Below, one piece after another: positions 44,661-54,929 of a stretch of DNA of 64,000 nucleotides. This DNA comes from Flexivirga caeni (GTDB taxonomy: Bacteria > Actinomycetota > Actinomycetes > Actinomycetales > Dermatophilaceae). The translations under genes and the position numbers were made by a program. Numbering within the stretch: position 1 is the first letter of the stretch; every line of letters begins with the position of its first letter. The notes below the pieces were generated by a model. That model saw only the letters and a program-made list of their open reading frames with translations, did not search any database and was not told the origin of the DNA. The stretch covers positions 1 to 64,000 of the forward strand of contig NZ_RJJQ01000008.1 in NCBI RefSeq assembly GCF_003724155.1, written 5' to 3'.

Positions 44661-45074
44661 ATGCGTTCGCTGCACTTCAAGCTGGCCGCTGCCGCCGGCC
44701 TGTTGCTCGCTCTGCCGCTCGGGCTCGCAGCCTGCAGTTCCGGCACGTCGCACAAGGCGGTGAGCTCACCCACGTCGTCGTCCGCCGCCGCCCCGAGCAC
44801 GTCCCCCAGCACGGCATCCGGCGGTTACGCCAAGCCCAGCAAGGCCCAGGTCGCAGCCGGTATGACGAACTACTTCGTCGGCAAGGGCGTGCCGCGGTCC
44901 CTGGTTGGCAATGTGACCAATTGCGTTGCCGACAAAGGATATTCGCAATTCTCCGAGGCCACGCTGCTCGCCCTCAAGAACGGCAAGATCGAGCAGCTGA
45001 ACCCGCTGGACGCCACCAAGCTGGCCAAGGTGACTACCAGCTGCCTGGCCGGCGGAGTGCCGACCGCCGGCTAA
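44661..45074 (+). CDS. Small lipoprotein, tandem paralogue 2
   Basis: A 137-residue lipoprotein precursor. GGAGG lies 8 nt before the ATG; codons before it are unsupported. The signal peptide ends LAAC (Cys near residue 25), then a Ser/Thr/Ala-rich linker of about 35 residues. The mature domain has TNYFVGKGVPRSLVGNVTN, CVADKGYSQFSEATLLALK and a late TTSCLAGG, aligning with the first lipoprotein through G(K/S)GV/I-S, VxxC, Y-x-FS/LS and the final Cys. It overlaps cdd (convergent) by 4 bp. Confidence 0.8.
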   Translation: MRSLHFKLAAAAGLLLALPLGLAACSSGTSHKAVSSPTSSSAAAPSTSPSTASGGYAKPSKAQVAAGMTNYFVGKGVPRSLVGNVTNCVADKGYSQFSEATLLALKNGKIEQLNPLDATKLAKVTTSCLAGGVPTAG

Positions 45075-45484
45075 CCACGTCCGACGTGCTCCAGATCGCC
45101 GGAGCCGAACGCCTGCGGCAGCACCTCCTGCATGGTGCGCACGCCGAGCGGGGTCAGCAGCAAGCACTCCGGACCGCCGTGCTCCCAGAGCAGCTGGCGG
45201 CACCGCCCGCACGGCATCAGCGCCTCGCCTTGCACGTTGACGCAGGACACCGCGACCAGCCGCCCGCCGCCGCCGCGCACCAGGTCGCTGACCATGCCGC
45301 ACTCGGCGCACAGCGCCACGCCATACGCCGCATTTTCGACGTTACAGCCCGACACGACCCGGCCGTCGTCGACCAGGCCGGCCACGCCGACCGGGAACTT
45401 GCTGTAGGGCACGTAGGCGTGCCGCATCGCGCTGGCCGCCTCGGCAGTCAGCGCGTCCCAGTCGACACCGGCATCCGCACTCAT
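45071..45484 (-). CDS. cdd: Cytidine deaminase
   Basis: A 137-residue homotetrameric-type zinc enzyme turning (deoxy)cytidine into (deoxy)uridine. AYVPYSKFPVGVAGLVDDG and SGCNVENAAYG bind substrate; the zinc and catalytic residues are Cys59-Ala-Glu61 in VALCAECGM and PCGRC (Cys92, Cys95). It lies 8 bp downstream of the last importer permease, so uptake and deamination are co-expressed. Its 3' end overlaps lipoprotein 2 on the other strand by 4 bp. Confidence 0.95.
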   Translation of the reverse strand: MSADAGVDWDALTAEAASAMRHAYVPYSKFPVGVAGLVDDGRVVSGCNVENAAYGVALCAECGMVSDLVRGGGGRLVAVSCVNVQGEALMPCGRCRQLLWEHGGPECLLLTPLGVRTMQEVLPQAFGSGDLEHVGRG

Positions 45485-45492
45485 CGGCTCAC

Positions 45493-46839
45493 CTATCCCT
45501 TGACGTAGGGCTCACCGTCGGCGGCGGGTGCGCGCACCCGCCCGACCAGGCCGGCGACCGCGAAGATGGTGGCCAGGTAGGGCAGCATCTGCAGCAGGTT
45601 GGAGTCGATGTTGACCGGTGTGGCCAGCAACGACAGCGCGGTCTGCAGTGCGCTCGCGAAGCCGAAGAACAGCGCCGCACCGAGGGCGCCACGCGGCGTC
45701 CACCGGCCGAAGATCAGCGCCGCGAGCGCGATGAAGCCCTGGCCGGAGGTCATGTTCTTGTTGAACTGCCCGACTGACCCGATCGTGAGCGCCGCACCGG
45801 CCAGGCCGGCGATGCCACCGCCGATGATGACGTTCTGGTAGCGCAGCCGCAGCACATTGATGCCGACTGTGTCGGCCGCCTTCGGATGCTCGCCGACCGC
45901 GCGCGTGCGCAGGCCCCACCGCGACCGCACCAGCATCACGTCGATGACGATCACGATGACGTACATCAGGTAGGTGATGATCGTCTGGTCGAACAGCAGG
46001 GAGCCGACGACGGGTATGTCGCCCAGCACCGGGATCTTGATCGGGTTGAACACGCTCGGCTGGTTGGTGCCGCCGCCGTTGTTGGCCATGATCGCGTCGA
46101 AGAGATAGCCGGTCAGGCCGAGCGCGAACGCGTTGATGACCACGCCGAGGATGACCTGGTTGACCATGAACTTGATCGCGAAGACCGCGAGCAGCGCACC
46201 GACGAGCGCACCGATCACCACTGCGGCGAGCAGGCCCACCCAGTTGCTGGCGATGGTGCCGAAGAGCGCCCCGGCGAAGGCACCGAAGAGCATCTGCCCC
46301 TCGATCGCCACGTTGATGACGCCGGTCTTCTCGCACATCACACCGGCCATCGCGCCGAGGATCAGCGGTGTCGCCAGGAAGAGCGTCTGCTGCAGCAGCG
46401 ACCCCACCTGAATCGGCTGCTTGCCTTCGGTGCCGGCCCAGGTCAGGAAGCCGAGCAGGAAGAGCACGGCGACACCGATGCCGACCCACCGCATCGTGCG
46501 CTTGCCGAAGCCCCGGGCGAGTTGCGCGATGCCGAGCAGCACGATCAGCACACCGCAGATCACGATCACCGTGACACCGGGAAGCGAGAACTTCGGCACC
46601 GAGACGCCCGGGTTGGCGCCGTTGAGGTCGAAGCGCGTCGAGTGCGAGCCGGCGGAGGCTGCCAGCGCAAGCGCAACGATCAGGCCGATGACGATGATCG
46701 CGACGCCGATGCCGATGCGGCGCCGGGTCGACATACGCACCTCGACCAGGTGCTGGGTAACGACCTCGCCCGGTGACACCTCGACGGTGTCGACCGAGGA
46801 CTCCACGATCGCGTCGCTCTTGCCGAGTTCGGGACTCAT
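45493..46839 (-). CDS. Nucleoside ABC importer permease 2 (BPD_transp_2 family)
   Basis: About 448 residues. After a cytoplasmic start and helix-rich N terminus, the core matches the YufQ/NupC-type permease: LATPLILGAMAGVMCEKTG, VINVAIEGQMLFGAFAGAL (the EG-Q-M-L motif), RAVGEHPKAADTVGIN (coupling loop) and SGQGFIALAALIFGRWTP. Compared with small family members it has an extra N-terminal membrane segment (about 45-140). The ATG at 46839 overlaps the preceding stop (ATGA); an ATG 9 nt upstream is also possible. It dimerises with the 46836-48107 product. Confidence 0.9.
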   Translation of the reverse strand: MSPELGKSDAIVESSVDTVEVSPGEVVTQHLVEVRMSTRRRIGIGVAIIVIGLIVALALAASAGSHSTRFDLNGANPGVSVPKFSLPGVTVIVICGVLIVLLGIAQLARGFGKRTMRWVGIGVAVLFLLGFLTWAGTEGKQPIQVGSLLQQTLFLATPLILGAMAGVMCEKTGVINVAIEGQMLFGAFAGALFGTIASNWVGLLAAVVIGALVGALLAVFAIKFMVNQVILGVVINAFALGLTGYLFDAIMANNGGGTNQPSVFNPIKIPVLGDIPVVGSLLFDQTIITYLMYVIVIVIDVMLVRSRWGLRTRAVGEHPKAADTVGINVLRLRYQNVIIGGGIAGLAGAALTIGSVGQFNKNMTSGQGFIALAALIFGRWTPRGALGAALFFGFASALQTALSLLATPVNIDSNLLQMLPYLATIFAVAGLVGRVRAPAADGEPYVKG

Positions 46840-48103
46840 CCGTTCCATCCCTTCGCGAGCACGGCCGAGCCAGCGGATTTACTGCGCCGGAGCCGGAAGA
46901 TCAGCCGGATCAGGCCCGGCGCCGCGATGAAGATCACCACAAGGGCCTGCAGGACCTGCACCAGGTCGGGCGGTGTCTGGGTCGCGACCTGGAGCTGGCC
47001 GCTGCCCGCGGACAGCGCCCCGAAGAGCAGGCCTGCCGCGAACGTGCCCCACGCGGTGCCGCGCCCGAGCAACGCGACGGTGATGGCGGTGAAGCCGACC
47101 CCGCCGTCGACGCTGGCGGTGACCTGGTAGTTGTTCGCCGTGCCGAGGATCTGCGAGACGCCGGCCAGGCCGCACAGCGCGCCCACCACGATCATCACAC
47201 CGATGTAGGTCGAGGCGACGCTCATGCCTGCGGTGCGTGCCGCGTCCTGGTTGGCGCCGACCGCACGCACCCGGAAACCGAAGGTGCCGTATTTCAGCAG
47301 CCACCACACGAAGACCGTGGCGGCGATCGCCAGGATGAACGAGAAGTTGACCCGCAGGTCGGAGCCCATCAGGTGCCAGAACTGTGCGTTGCCGGCGACC
47401 GTGCGCGACTGCGCTTGGTTGTATGGCGGCGCCTGGAACCATCTCTCGGTGAGCAGCCAGTTGACGAAGAACACCGCAATGTAGTTGAGCATGATCGTCG
47501 TGATCACTTCGTGCGCGCCGGTTTTCGCCTTCAGCAGGCCGGCCACCGCCGCCCAGATCGCGCCACCGACGATGCCGCCGACGATCGCCACGATGATGTG
47601 GATGCCGGCCGGCAGGTGCCACGCGAAGCCGATGTAGCCGGCGAGTGCCGCGGACATCAGGATCTGGCCCTGCGCGCCGATGTTGAACAGTCCGGCCCGG
47701 AACGCCAGCGTCACCGACAGGCCGGCCAGGATCAGCGGAGTGGCGTAGACCAGCGTCTCGGAGATCGGCGACAACGCCTGCGGGGCATTCGGGTTGTAGA
47801 TCGCACCCTGGAACAGCGCGATGTAGGCGTCCTTGACCGCGTCCCATGCCGCCGAGATGGTGTCCATGGGAGCGGCGGTGAAATAGCCCGCCGCTTCGCG
47901 GGTCGCGCTGTCGGAGGCGATGATCAGGATCGCGCCGACGATCATCGCGCAGATCACCGCAAGCACCGTGACCACGGCGGGGTGGTCGCTGCGCAGGATG
48001 TCGCCGATGGTGTCGCGCGTCTTCTGACCGCCGGCCTCCTGCTCGGCGACCAGCACGTCACCGCGCTCCGGTGGCGCGGGCTGCTGCTCCGGACCTTCGT
48101 CGG

Positions 48104-48107
<4 letters not shown>
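46836..48107 (-). CDS. Nucleoside ABC importer permease 1 (BPD_transp_2 family)
   Basis: A 423-residue permease of the YufP/NupB type. A hydrophilic N terminus (about 1-50) precedes about ten helices; ATPLILAGLSVTLAFRAGLF, NIGAQGQILMSAALAGYIG and GAHEVITTIMLNYIAVFF are family blocks, and RAVGANQDAARTAGM is the loop that contacts the ATPase. ATGA overlaps on both sides bind it into the importer operon. Confidence 0.92.
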
Positions 48108-49624
<1,517 letters not shown>

Positions 49625-49656
49625 GCAGAGACTCCCTACCTTCGTGCTGACAGGTT

Positions 49657-49692
49657 CGGGGTGGGCGGCCGCTGCGCGCGCCGCCCACCCCG
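49657..49692 (-). terminator. Intraoperonic 13-bp perfect hairpin after the binding-protein gene
   Basis: CGGGGTGGGCGGC (49657-49669) pairs perfectly with GCCGCCCACCCCG (49680-49692), loop 10 nt, in the 82-bp gap between the substrate-binding protein and ATPase genes. No U-run follows. Such hairpins commonly reduce read-through or stabilise the upstream message so that the binding protein is made in excess. Confidence 0.75.
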
Positions 49693-49706
49693 TCGATCGC
49701 CTGTGC

Positions 49707-50834
49707 CTACTTCGGCTGGCTCGGCGAGGTGATGGTGATCTTGCCGGAGATGATGTCCGCCTTCACCGTCGCGAGCTCCTTCTGCAGCACGCTCGGGACC
49801 TTCGAGGCGAAGTCGTGGAACGGCGCCAGGCCGACTCCGTTGTTCTGCAGCGTGCCGATGTAGTTGCCCGTCGGGAACGCGCCGGCCGACGCAGCCTTCA
49901 GGTAGGTTTCGACACCGCCGGCGAGGTTCTTGGTCGCGCTGGAGATGAAGTACTTGCAGTAGTTCGCCGCGCTCTCGCAGCCGTCGGTGTCCACCCAGAT
50001 CAGGTTGAGCTTGCCACCGGAGGCAGCAGCGGCCGCGCCGGCGCCGAGACCGGAGGCGCCCGCGACCGGGAAGACGATGTCGGCGCCCTGGCTGGCCATC
50101 GCCTGGGTGATCGACTTGCCCTTGTTCTGGTCGGTGAACGAACCGGAGAAGGTGCCGCCCTTCTGGTTCTTCTCGTTCCAGCCGAGGACCTTGACGCTCT
50201 TGGAGTGCTGCTTGTTGTAGTACTGCACGCCCTCCCAGAAGCCGTCCATGTAGATCGTCACCGGCGGAATGGCCAAACCGCCCCAGGTGCCGACCGTGCC
50301 GGTCTTCGTCATACCGGCGGCGAGGTAGCCGGCCAGGAAGGCGCCCTGCGCGGTGTTGTATTCGATGCCGTAGATGTTGCTGGCGTTCTGGTTGCCGTTG
50401 TCGATCTCGGCGAAGTGGACCTTCGGGTTGGCGGCGGCGACCTTCTTGAGGGCGTCGCCCATCAGCCCGCCGACCGCGATGACGGGGTCACACCCGCTCT
50501 GCGCGAACTTGGTGAGGTTCGGGGTGTAGTCGCTGCCGGAGTTGGACGGGACGTACTTGATCGAGACGTTCGGGTTGGCCTGGTGGGCGGCCTGCATGCC
50601 GGCCCAGGAGTTCTCGTTGAACGACTTGTCGTCCACGCCGCCGGTGTCGAGCACCATGCAGGCGTTCAGCTTCTTGCCGGTTGCCTTGGCGGTCGTGCCG
50701 CCGGTCGAGCCCGCAGACTTCGTGCTGCCGCCGGCTGCGCTGGTCGAGCTGTTCTTGGCTGGCTTGCTGCCGCAGCCGGCCAGGGCCATGGCTGCGATGG
50801 CCGAGACGGCCGCAATCTTCATCACCGAACGCAC
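49707..50834 (-). CDS. BMP-family nucleoside-binding lipoprotein
   Basis: A 375-residue lipoprotein; signal peptide with lipobox MALAGCGS (Cys near residue 21), Ser/Thr/Gly linker to about 55. The mature protein has ACMVLDTGGVDDKSFNENSW, the Bmp/PnrA/Med opening where DKSFN binds nucleoside, IAVGGLMGDALKKVA, FLAGYLAAGMTKTG and DIVFPVAGASGLGAG. GTG at 50834 has AAAGGAG 6 nt upstream. It supplies purine/pyrimidine nucleosides to the importer. Confidence 0.93.
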   Translation of the reverse strand: MRSVMKIAAVSAIAAMALAGCGSKPAKNSSTSAAGGSTKSAGSTGGTTAKATGKKLNACMVLDTGGVDDKSFNENSWAGMQAAHQANPNVSIKYVPSNSGSDYTPNLTKFAQSGCDPVIAVGGLMGDALKKVAAANPKVHFAEIDNGNQNASNIYGIEYNTAQGAFLAGYLAAGMTKTGTVGTWGGLAIPPVTIYMDGFWEGVQYYNKQHSKSVKVLGWNEKNQKGGTFSGSFTDQNKGKSITQAMASQGADIVFPVAGASGLGAGAAAAASGGKLNLIWVDTDGCESAANYCKYFISSATKNLAGGVETYLKAASAGAFPTGNYIGTLQNNGVGLAPFHDFASKVPSVLQKELATVKADIISGKITITSPSQPK

Positions 50835-51051
50835 GGTGTCTCCTTTGGTTGTGCAACTACGTTGTGTCGGGTTTGAGAAGGCTCCGCGGGGTGCGGGTGC
50901 TCAGGGTATGCCGGAGGGGTGACACCTGTCTCCCGGATCCAGCGCAAGTGGGCAGCTTATCGTCGCCGGCGGCGACGCGCCCACCGATCACCGCGATGGG
51001 ACCGAACCGTTACTTCCCGGCCGGGCGGACGGCGTTCGGAACGGGACGGAT

Positions 51052-52260
51052 TCAGGCTCCGTCGAGCGCTGCGACGGCCAGCAGCCGGGCCGCGATGCCG
51101 ATGGCGGACTCGTCGACGACCAGGTCCCCCTGGTGCAACTCGTAGGTCGCACCACCGGGGGTGCGGGTGCCGAGCCGGGCAAGCGCGCCGGGCGTTGACT
51201 GCAGCAGCCAGGAGAAGTCCTCGCCGCCGAGCGACTGCCGGGTGGGCACCACGGCCTGGTCGCCCTCGGTGGCACGGACCGCCCGGTCCAGTGCGGCGAC
51301 CGCCGCTGCGTCGTTGACGACCGGCGGCACTCCGCGGACGTGGTCGACCTTCGCCACCACCTGGTATGGCGCCACGACGTCCCGCACCGCCTGCTCGACC
51401 AGCCCGTCGATGCGGCGCCATTCGTCGGCGTCCAGGATGCGCAGCGTGCCCAGGGCGTGACCGGTCGCCGGGATGACGTTCGCGGCGTGACCCGCGTCGA
51501 CCTGTCCCCAGACCAGCGAGGCTCCCGACCGTGGATCGAGTCGCCGGCTGAGCACCGACGGCACCTCGGTGAGAACCTTCGCGAGCGCGAAGGTCAGATC
51601 GGCCGTGAGGTGGGGGCGCGAGGTGTGGCCACCCGGGCCGGTGAGGGTGACGTCCACCGCGTCGCAGGCCGCGGTGATCGGACCGACGGTCAGGCCGACG
51701 GTGCCGGCGTCGATGCTGGGGTCGCAGTGGACGGCGAACGCCCGGTCGACGCCGTCCATCGCGCCGAACTCGAGCACGTCGTGTGCGCCGCCCGGGACGA
51801 CCTCCTCGGCCGGCTGGAAGATGCAGCGCACGGCGAGGCCGCGTGCGATCAGCTCGGCTTCGACTGACTTCAGCGCCAGCGCGGCCCCGAGGACGGCAAC
51901 GGTGTGCACGTCGTGCCCGCACGCGTGGCAGACGCCGTCGACGGTCGAGCTGAACGGCAGGCCACTGCGCTCCGGCACCGGCAGCGCGTCGAGGTCGGCG
52001 CGCAGCGCGACGCGCTGGGTGGGCTCGGACGCCCCGATGTCGACGATCAAGCCGGTCCTGGGCAGGGGAGTGAGCGCCATGCCGGCTGCCGTGAGCGTGT
52101 CCGCGAGGAAGGAGGTGGTGCGCGTCTCCTGGTAGGACAGCTCCGGATGCGCGTGCAGGTCGCGGCGCCAGGCGATCAGTTGCGGGAGCAGCCGGTCGAC
52201 CTCGGCGAGGACCGCAGCGGTCGCGTGTTCGGTGGTGCGGGTCTGGGCAAGTTCACTCAC
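51052..52260 (-). CDS. M20-family amidohydrolase (peptidase M20D type)
   Basis: A 402-residue di-metal hydrolase. WRRDLHAHPELSYQETRT starts the domain, VDGVCHACGHDVHTVAVLG holds the metal Cys/His/Asp set, FQPAEEVVPGGAHDVLE has the catalytic Glu pair and the dimer/lid region includes GGHTSRPHLTADLTFAL. Late LGGEDFSWLLQ holds the last ligand. Members cleave N-acyl amino acids or auxin-like amides; substrate unknown. A TAGCAT box ends 9 nt before the GTG, possibly a short-leader promoter. Confidence 0.9.
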   Translation of the reverse strand: MSELAQTRTTEHATAAVLAEVDRLLPQLIAWRRDLHAHPELSYQETRTTSFLADTLTAAGMALTPLPRTGLIVDIGASEPTQRVALRADLDALPVPERSGLPFSSTVDGVCHACGHDVHTVAVLGAALALKSVEAELIARGLAVRCIFQPAEEVVPGGAHDVLEFGAMDGVDRAFAVHCDPSIDAGTVGLTVGPITAACDAVDVTLTGPGGHTSRPHLTADLTFALAKVLTEVPSVLSRRLDPRSGASLVWGQVDAGHAANVIPATGHALGTLRILDADEWRRIDGLVEQAVRDVVAPYQVVAKVDHVRGVPPVVNDAAAVAALDRAVRATEGDQAVVPTRQSLGGEDFSWLLQSTPGALARLGTRTPGGATYELHQGDLVVDESAIGIAARLLAVAALDGA

Positions 52261-52423
52261 AAGTCATTGATGCTACGACCGGTGCCTTCGGCGGCTGCGA
52301 CCAGCACCAGGAAGGGCTCGAATCCGCGGTCGGACTACGCCGCGCGCGCGGCGAAGATCTCGGCCGCGGTCTCGCGCACGTCGTGCTGCAGGGCGTCCGC
52401 TCCGGTCCGCCTCCGCTGGTCCC

Positions 52424-52519
52424 TCAGCTCGCGAGCACGCACACCAGCGTGATGAGCACGAGCAGCCCGAACACGACCGGGATGAACAGCTCCCGGATCC
52501 GCTTGGCCCGACGCAACAC
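52424..52519 (-). CDS. Possible 31-residue single-helix membrane peptide
   Basis: GTG at 52519 gives MLRRAKRIRELFIPVVFGLL then hydrophobic LVLITLVCVLAS: a basic start and one clear membrane helix, typical of genuine small membrane proteins. No good ribosome binding site is close (GGAGGG lies 18 nt upstream). Coding status is uncertain; the reverse-strand frame here is otherwise empty. Confidence 0.4.
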   Translation of the reverse strand: MLRRAKRIRELFIPVVFGLLVLITLVCVLAS

Positions 52520-52546
52520 CCGCCCAGGCTACCGGCCACCCTCCCC

Positions 52547-52632
52547 GATCGAGCGGCACACAAACGCATCGAGCGGCACAGAAAAATCCGCAAATTGCTG
52601 TGCCGGTCAATGCGTTTGTGTGCCGGTCAATA
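52547..52632. repeat. Left hairpin of the nuclease unit
   Basis: Arms 52548-52581 and 52598-52631 match at 30 of 34 positions around a 16-nt A-rich loop. Each arm contains two copies, 20 nt apart, of an AT(C/T)GA(G/C)CGGCACA submotif. Confidence 0.85.
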
Positions 52633-52698
52633 TGGGCCCGATGGAGGCTGTGGATAACTTCTGCGCGGATTGCGTGTGCTGCGGCAGGCTGCTGCGCC

Positions 52699-53811
52699 AT
52701 GACCTCTGCGCACGCCTTCACACCTGATCCGGTCCGTGCCCACGGACCGGAGAATCTCGCGGATGCGCGCCGAGCGCACCTTGCCTCCTGTGCCGAGACA
52801 GTGCGCCGAGTCCATGACCTCTTCGTGCCGACCGCTGCCGACCGGCTGGCATTGATCACCAGCAACGGATCAGTGTCCAGCGACATGTGGTCGCGGTTTC
52901 GACGCGGCGCCTTCGCCGCCTGCGACCTCAGGACGTTGAACGATCGCGATCGACGCATCCTGATGGCGCTCGCGGTACAGCACGCCGCGCGCACTCCGCT
53001 CACTTTCTCGCACAGCACGGCGGATGCGATCCTGGACCTTCCAGCGATCGGAAACGCCACCGAACTGGTCGAGTTCGCGACAGCTCCCGACATACGCGGA
53101 CGATCACCGCAGTCCCGAAGACGCCGGACCTCACTCGCGCCGGAGCACATCGAGGTCGAAGGGTTACGGGTGACGACCTTCGACCGCACGGTGATCGACC
53201 GGGCACGATCGGCGTCGCTGGAGTCGGCGATCGCGGCAGCCGACGCCGCACTGCGTCTCGGCGTGGTCGAGCAGTCCGCACTTCTCTCCCAGGCCCGGGC
53301 GCTGCCCAAGCGATCGCGTGGCTGCAAGATGGCCGAACTAGCCATGTGCCTCTCCGACGCTCGCGCCGAGTCGCCGCTGGAGTCCTTGAGCCGCACGCGC
53401 ATCTTCCAGCTCGGGCTGCCGATGCCCGAGTTGCAGGTCGAGTTCTTCGATGCGTCCGGCTTCATCGGGCGGGTCGACTTCTACTGGCGGCAACTCGGCA
53501 TCGTGGGCGAGGCGGACGGGCGGATGAAGTTTCACGTCGCGGACGGCCTGACCGGAGACGCGGCGGAGGAGGCAGTATGGCGCGCCAAGCGCCGCGACGA
53601 CCGGTTGCGCCGGCACCCCGACATACGCGATGTCGGGCACTGGGACTGGGGAGAGGCGCTGAACCCGCACCGGTTCGCGACGGTCATGGCGGGGCTCGGC
53701 GTCCGCCCGGAGCCATTCCGACCTGGGCAGAACGGCGGCTGGGCCCTCCCGGACGGACCCCTTCCCCGCAAGTCGATGCACACCTCCGTGATTGAGCGGT
53801 ACACACACTGA
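52699..53811 (+). CDS. Vsr/DUF559-like nuclease-fold protein inside a repeat-bounded unit
   Basis: A 370-residue soluble protein from ATG 52699. Residues about 50-220 resemble the AbiEi-type N-terminal region of actinobacterial DUF559 proteins. From about 222 the pattern ESPLESLSRTRIFQLGLPMP, GRVDFYWRQLGIVGEADGR and K277 gives the order Glu-x3-Glu, Asp260, Glu271-x-Asp273, Lys277, consistent with a PD-(D/E)XK/Vsr-like active site. The last 20 or so residues read into the right hairpin. No ribosome binding site is strong; the frame reaches back to a GTG at 52600 inside the left hairpin. Enzymatic activity is inferred. Confidence 0.7.
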   Translation: MTSAHAFTPDPVRAHGPENLADARRAHLASCAETVRRVHDLFVPTAADRLALITSNGSVSSDMWSRFRRGAFAACDLRTLNDRDRRILMALAVQHAARTPLTFSHSTADAILDLPAIGNATELVEFATAPDIRGRSPQSRRRRTSLAPEHIEVEGLRVTTFDRTVIDRARSASLESAIAAADAALRLGVVEQSALLSQARALPKRSRGCKMAELAMCLSDARAESPLESLSRTRIFQLGLPMPELQVEFFDASGFIGRVDFYWRQLGIVGEADGRMKFHVADGLTGDAAEEAVWRAKRRDDRLRRHPDIRDVGHWDWGEALNPHRFATVMAGLGVRPEPFRPGQNGGWALPDGPLPRKSMHTSVIERYTH

Positions 53812-53876
53812 ACGAGCGGCCCAGAAATACGGCCGGATCTACTGTGCCGGTCGATGCGTTTGTGTGCCGCTCGATC
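53791..53876. repeat. Right hairpin of the nuclease unit
   Basis: Arms 53791-53824 and 53842-53875 match at 26 of 34 around a 17-nt loop. The inner (left) arm encodes the nuclease gene's last codons and has diverged; the outer arm is almost identical to the far end at 52547. Confidence 0.85.
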
Positions 53877-54927
53877 AGGAGGCCAGGGCGCGGTTGAGCT
53901 CGGCGACGAGGGCGGGGCCGCGGTAGATGAAGCCCGTGTAGACCTGCACCAGCGAGGCGCCGGCGTCGACGAGCGCCCGGCCGTCGTCGGCGGTCATGAT
54001 GCCGCCGACACCGATGACGGGCAGACCGCCGGTCGAGGCGATCCGGGTGACGACATACCGGGCGCGACGGGTGAGCGGGGCGCCGCTCAGGCCGCCGGCT
54101 TCCGCGGCAAGCGGCAGGTCGGTGCCGGCCAGCCCGTCCCGCGAGAGCGTGGTGTTGGTCGCGATCACGCCACTGGCTCCGGCCGCCTGCGCGACTTCCA
54201 GCACGTCGTCGATCGCGCCATCGGTCAGGTCGGGCGCGATCTTGACGAAGATCGGCGTCCCCGACCGCTCCCCCGCGGCCCGCACCAGGTGCGTGAGCAG
54301 CTCCGCGAGCGGCCCCTTGTCCTGCAGCGAGCGCAGCCCGGGCGTGTTGGGACTCGACACATTGACGGCGAAGTAGTCGGCGCACCCGTCGAGCACCGCG
54401 AGGCTGGCCAGGTAGTCCTCGATCGCGTCCTCGACCGGCGTGACCTTGGTCTTGCCGATGCTCACCCCGATGGGTATGCCGACCGGGCCTGCCGCACGCA
54501 GGCGCTCCGCCAGCGCCTGCGCACCGGAGTTGTTGAAGCCCATCCGGTTGATGATCGCGTGGCTGTCGCGCAACCGGAACAGGCGCGGCTGCGGGTTGCC
54601 GGGCTGCGCATGTGCCGTGACCGTGCCGAGCTCGATGTGCCCGAAACCCAAGTATTCCCAGGTCTTGACGCCGACGCCGTCCTTGTCGACCCCGGCCGCG
54701 AGGCCGACGCGCCCCGGAAAATGCAGCCCCGCCAGCTCGACCGGAGTGGCCGGTCGAGGCACCCCCAGCTCCAGCGCCCGTATGACGCTGGGATGCTCCC
54801 CGATCCACTGCATCTGCCGCAGCGTCCGGTGATGCGCGGCCTCGGCGTCGCCGCCGCCGACGCGGAACAGCAACGGCCGCACCGCATTCCGGTAGCCGGC
54901 GTCGAGCGCGCGCACCCGCACGGACAT
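53875..54927 (-). CDS. pyrD: Dihydroorotate dehydrogenase (quinone), class 2
   Basis: A 350-residue FMN enzyme oxidising dihydroorotate to orotate with quinone, at the membrane. The N-terminal [14 protein letters not shown] helix pair marks class 2; the FMN core has [53 protein letters not shown] (substrate loop with catalytic Ser usual for class 2) and [20 protein letters not shown]-like end (here [20 protein letters not shown]). ATG at 54927. The stop codon abuts the repeat-bounded unit. manC-like gene ends 2 bp upstream. Confidence 0.93.
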   Translation of the reverse strand: MSVRVRALDAGYRNAVRPLLFRVGGGDAEAAHHRTLRQMQWIGEHPSVIRALELGVPRPATPVELAGLHFPGRVGLAAGVDKDGVGVKTWEYLGFGHIELGTVTAHAQPGNPQPRLFRLRDSHAIINRMGFNNSGAQALAERLRAAGPVGIPIGVSIGKTKVTPVEDAIEDYLASLAVLDGCADYFAVNVSSPNTPGLRSLQDKGPLAELLTHLVRAAGERSGTPIFVKIAPDLTDGAIDDVLEVAQAAGASGVIATNTTLSRDGLAGTDLPLAAEAGGLSGAPLTRRARYVVTRIASTGGLPVIGVGGIMTADDGRALVDAGASLVQVYTGFIYRGPALVAELNRALAS

Positions 54928-54929
54928 GG

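Larger units (their letters stand above)
52547..53876. mobile_element. 1.33-kb unit bounded by 35-nt inverted repeats, carrying a Vsr/DUF559-like nuclease gene
   Basis: Ends at 52547-52581 (starting GATCGAGCGGCACACAAACG) and 53842-53876 (reverse complement) match at 34 of 35 positions. Each end is the outer arm of a hairpin whose inner arm is more diverged. The unit holds one gene. The right end overlaps the pyrD stop codon by two bases, as if inserted there. No transposase and no target duplication are visible, so mobility is inferred from structure only; excision or copying by a partner in trans is possible. Confidence 0.55.

Noticed and set aside
52335-53465. A 376-codon minus-strand frame across the nuclease unit
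   Set aside because: It reads the hairpins as Cys/Arg-rich protein and lies opposite the gene with nuclease motifs.
52547-53876. A classical insertion sequence
   Set aside because: No transposase motif and no target-site duplication could be seen.
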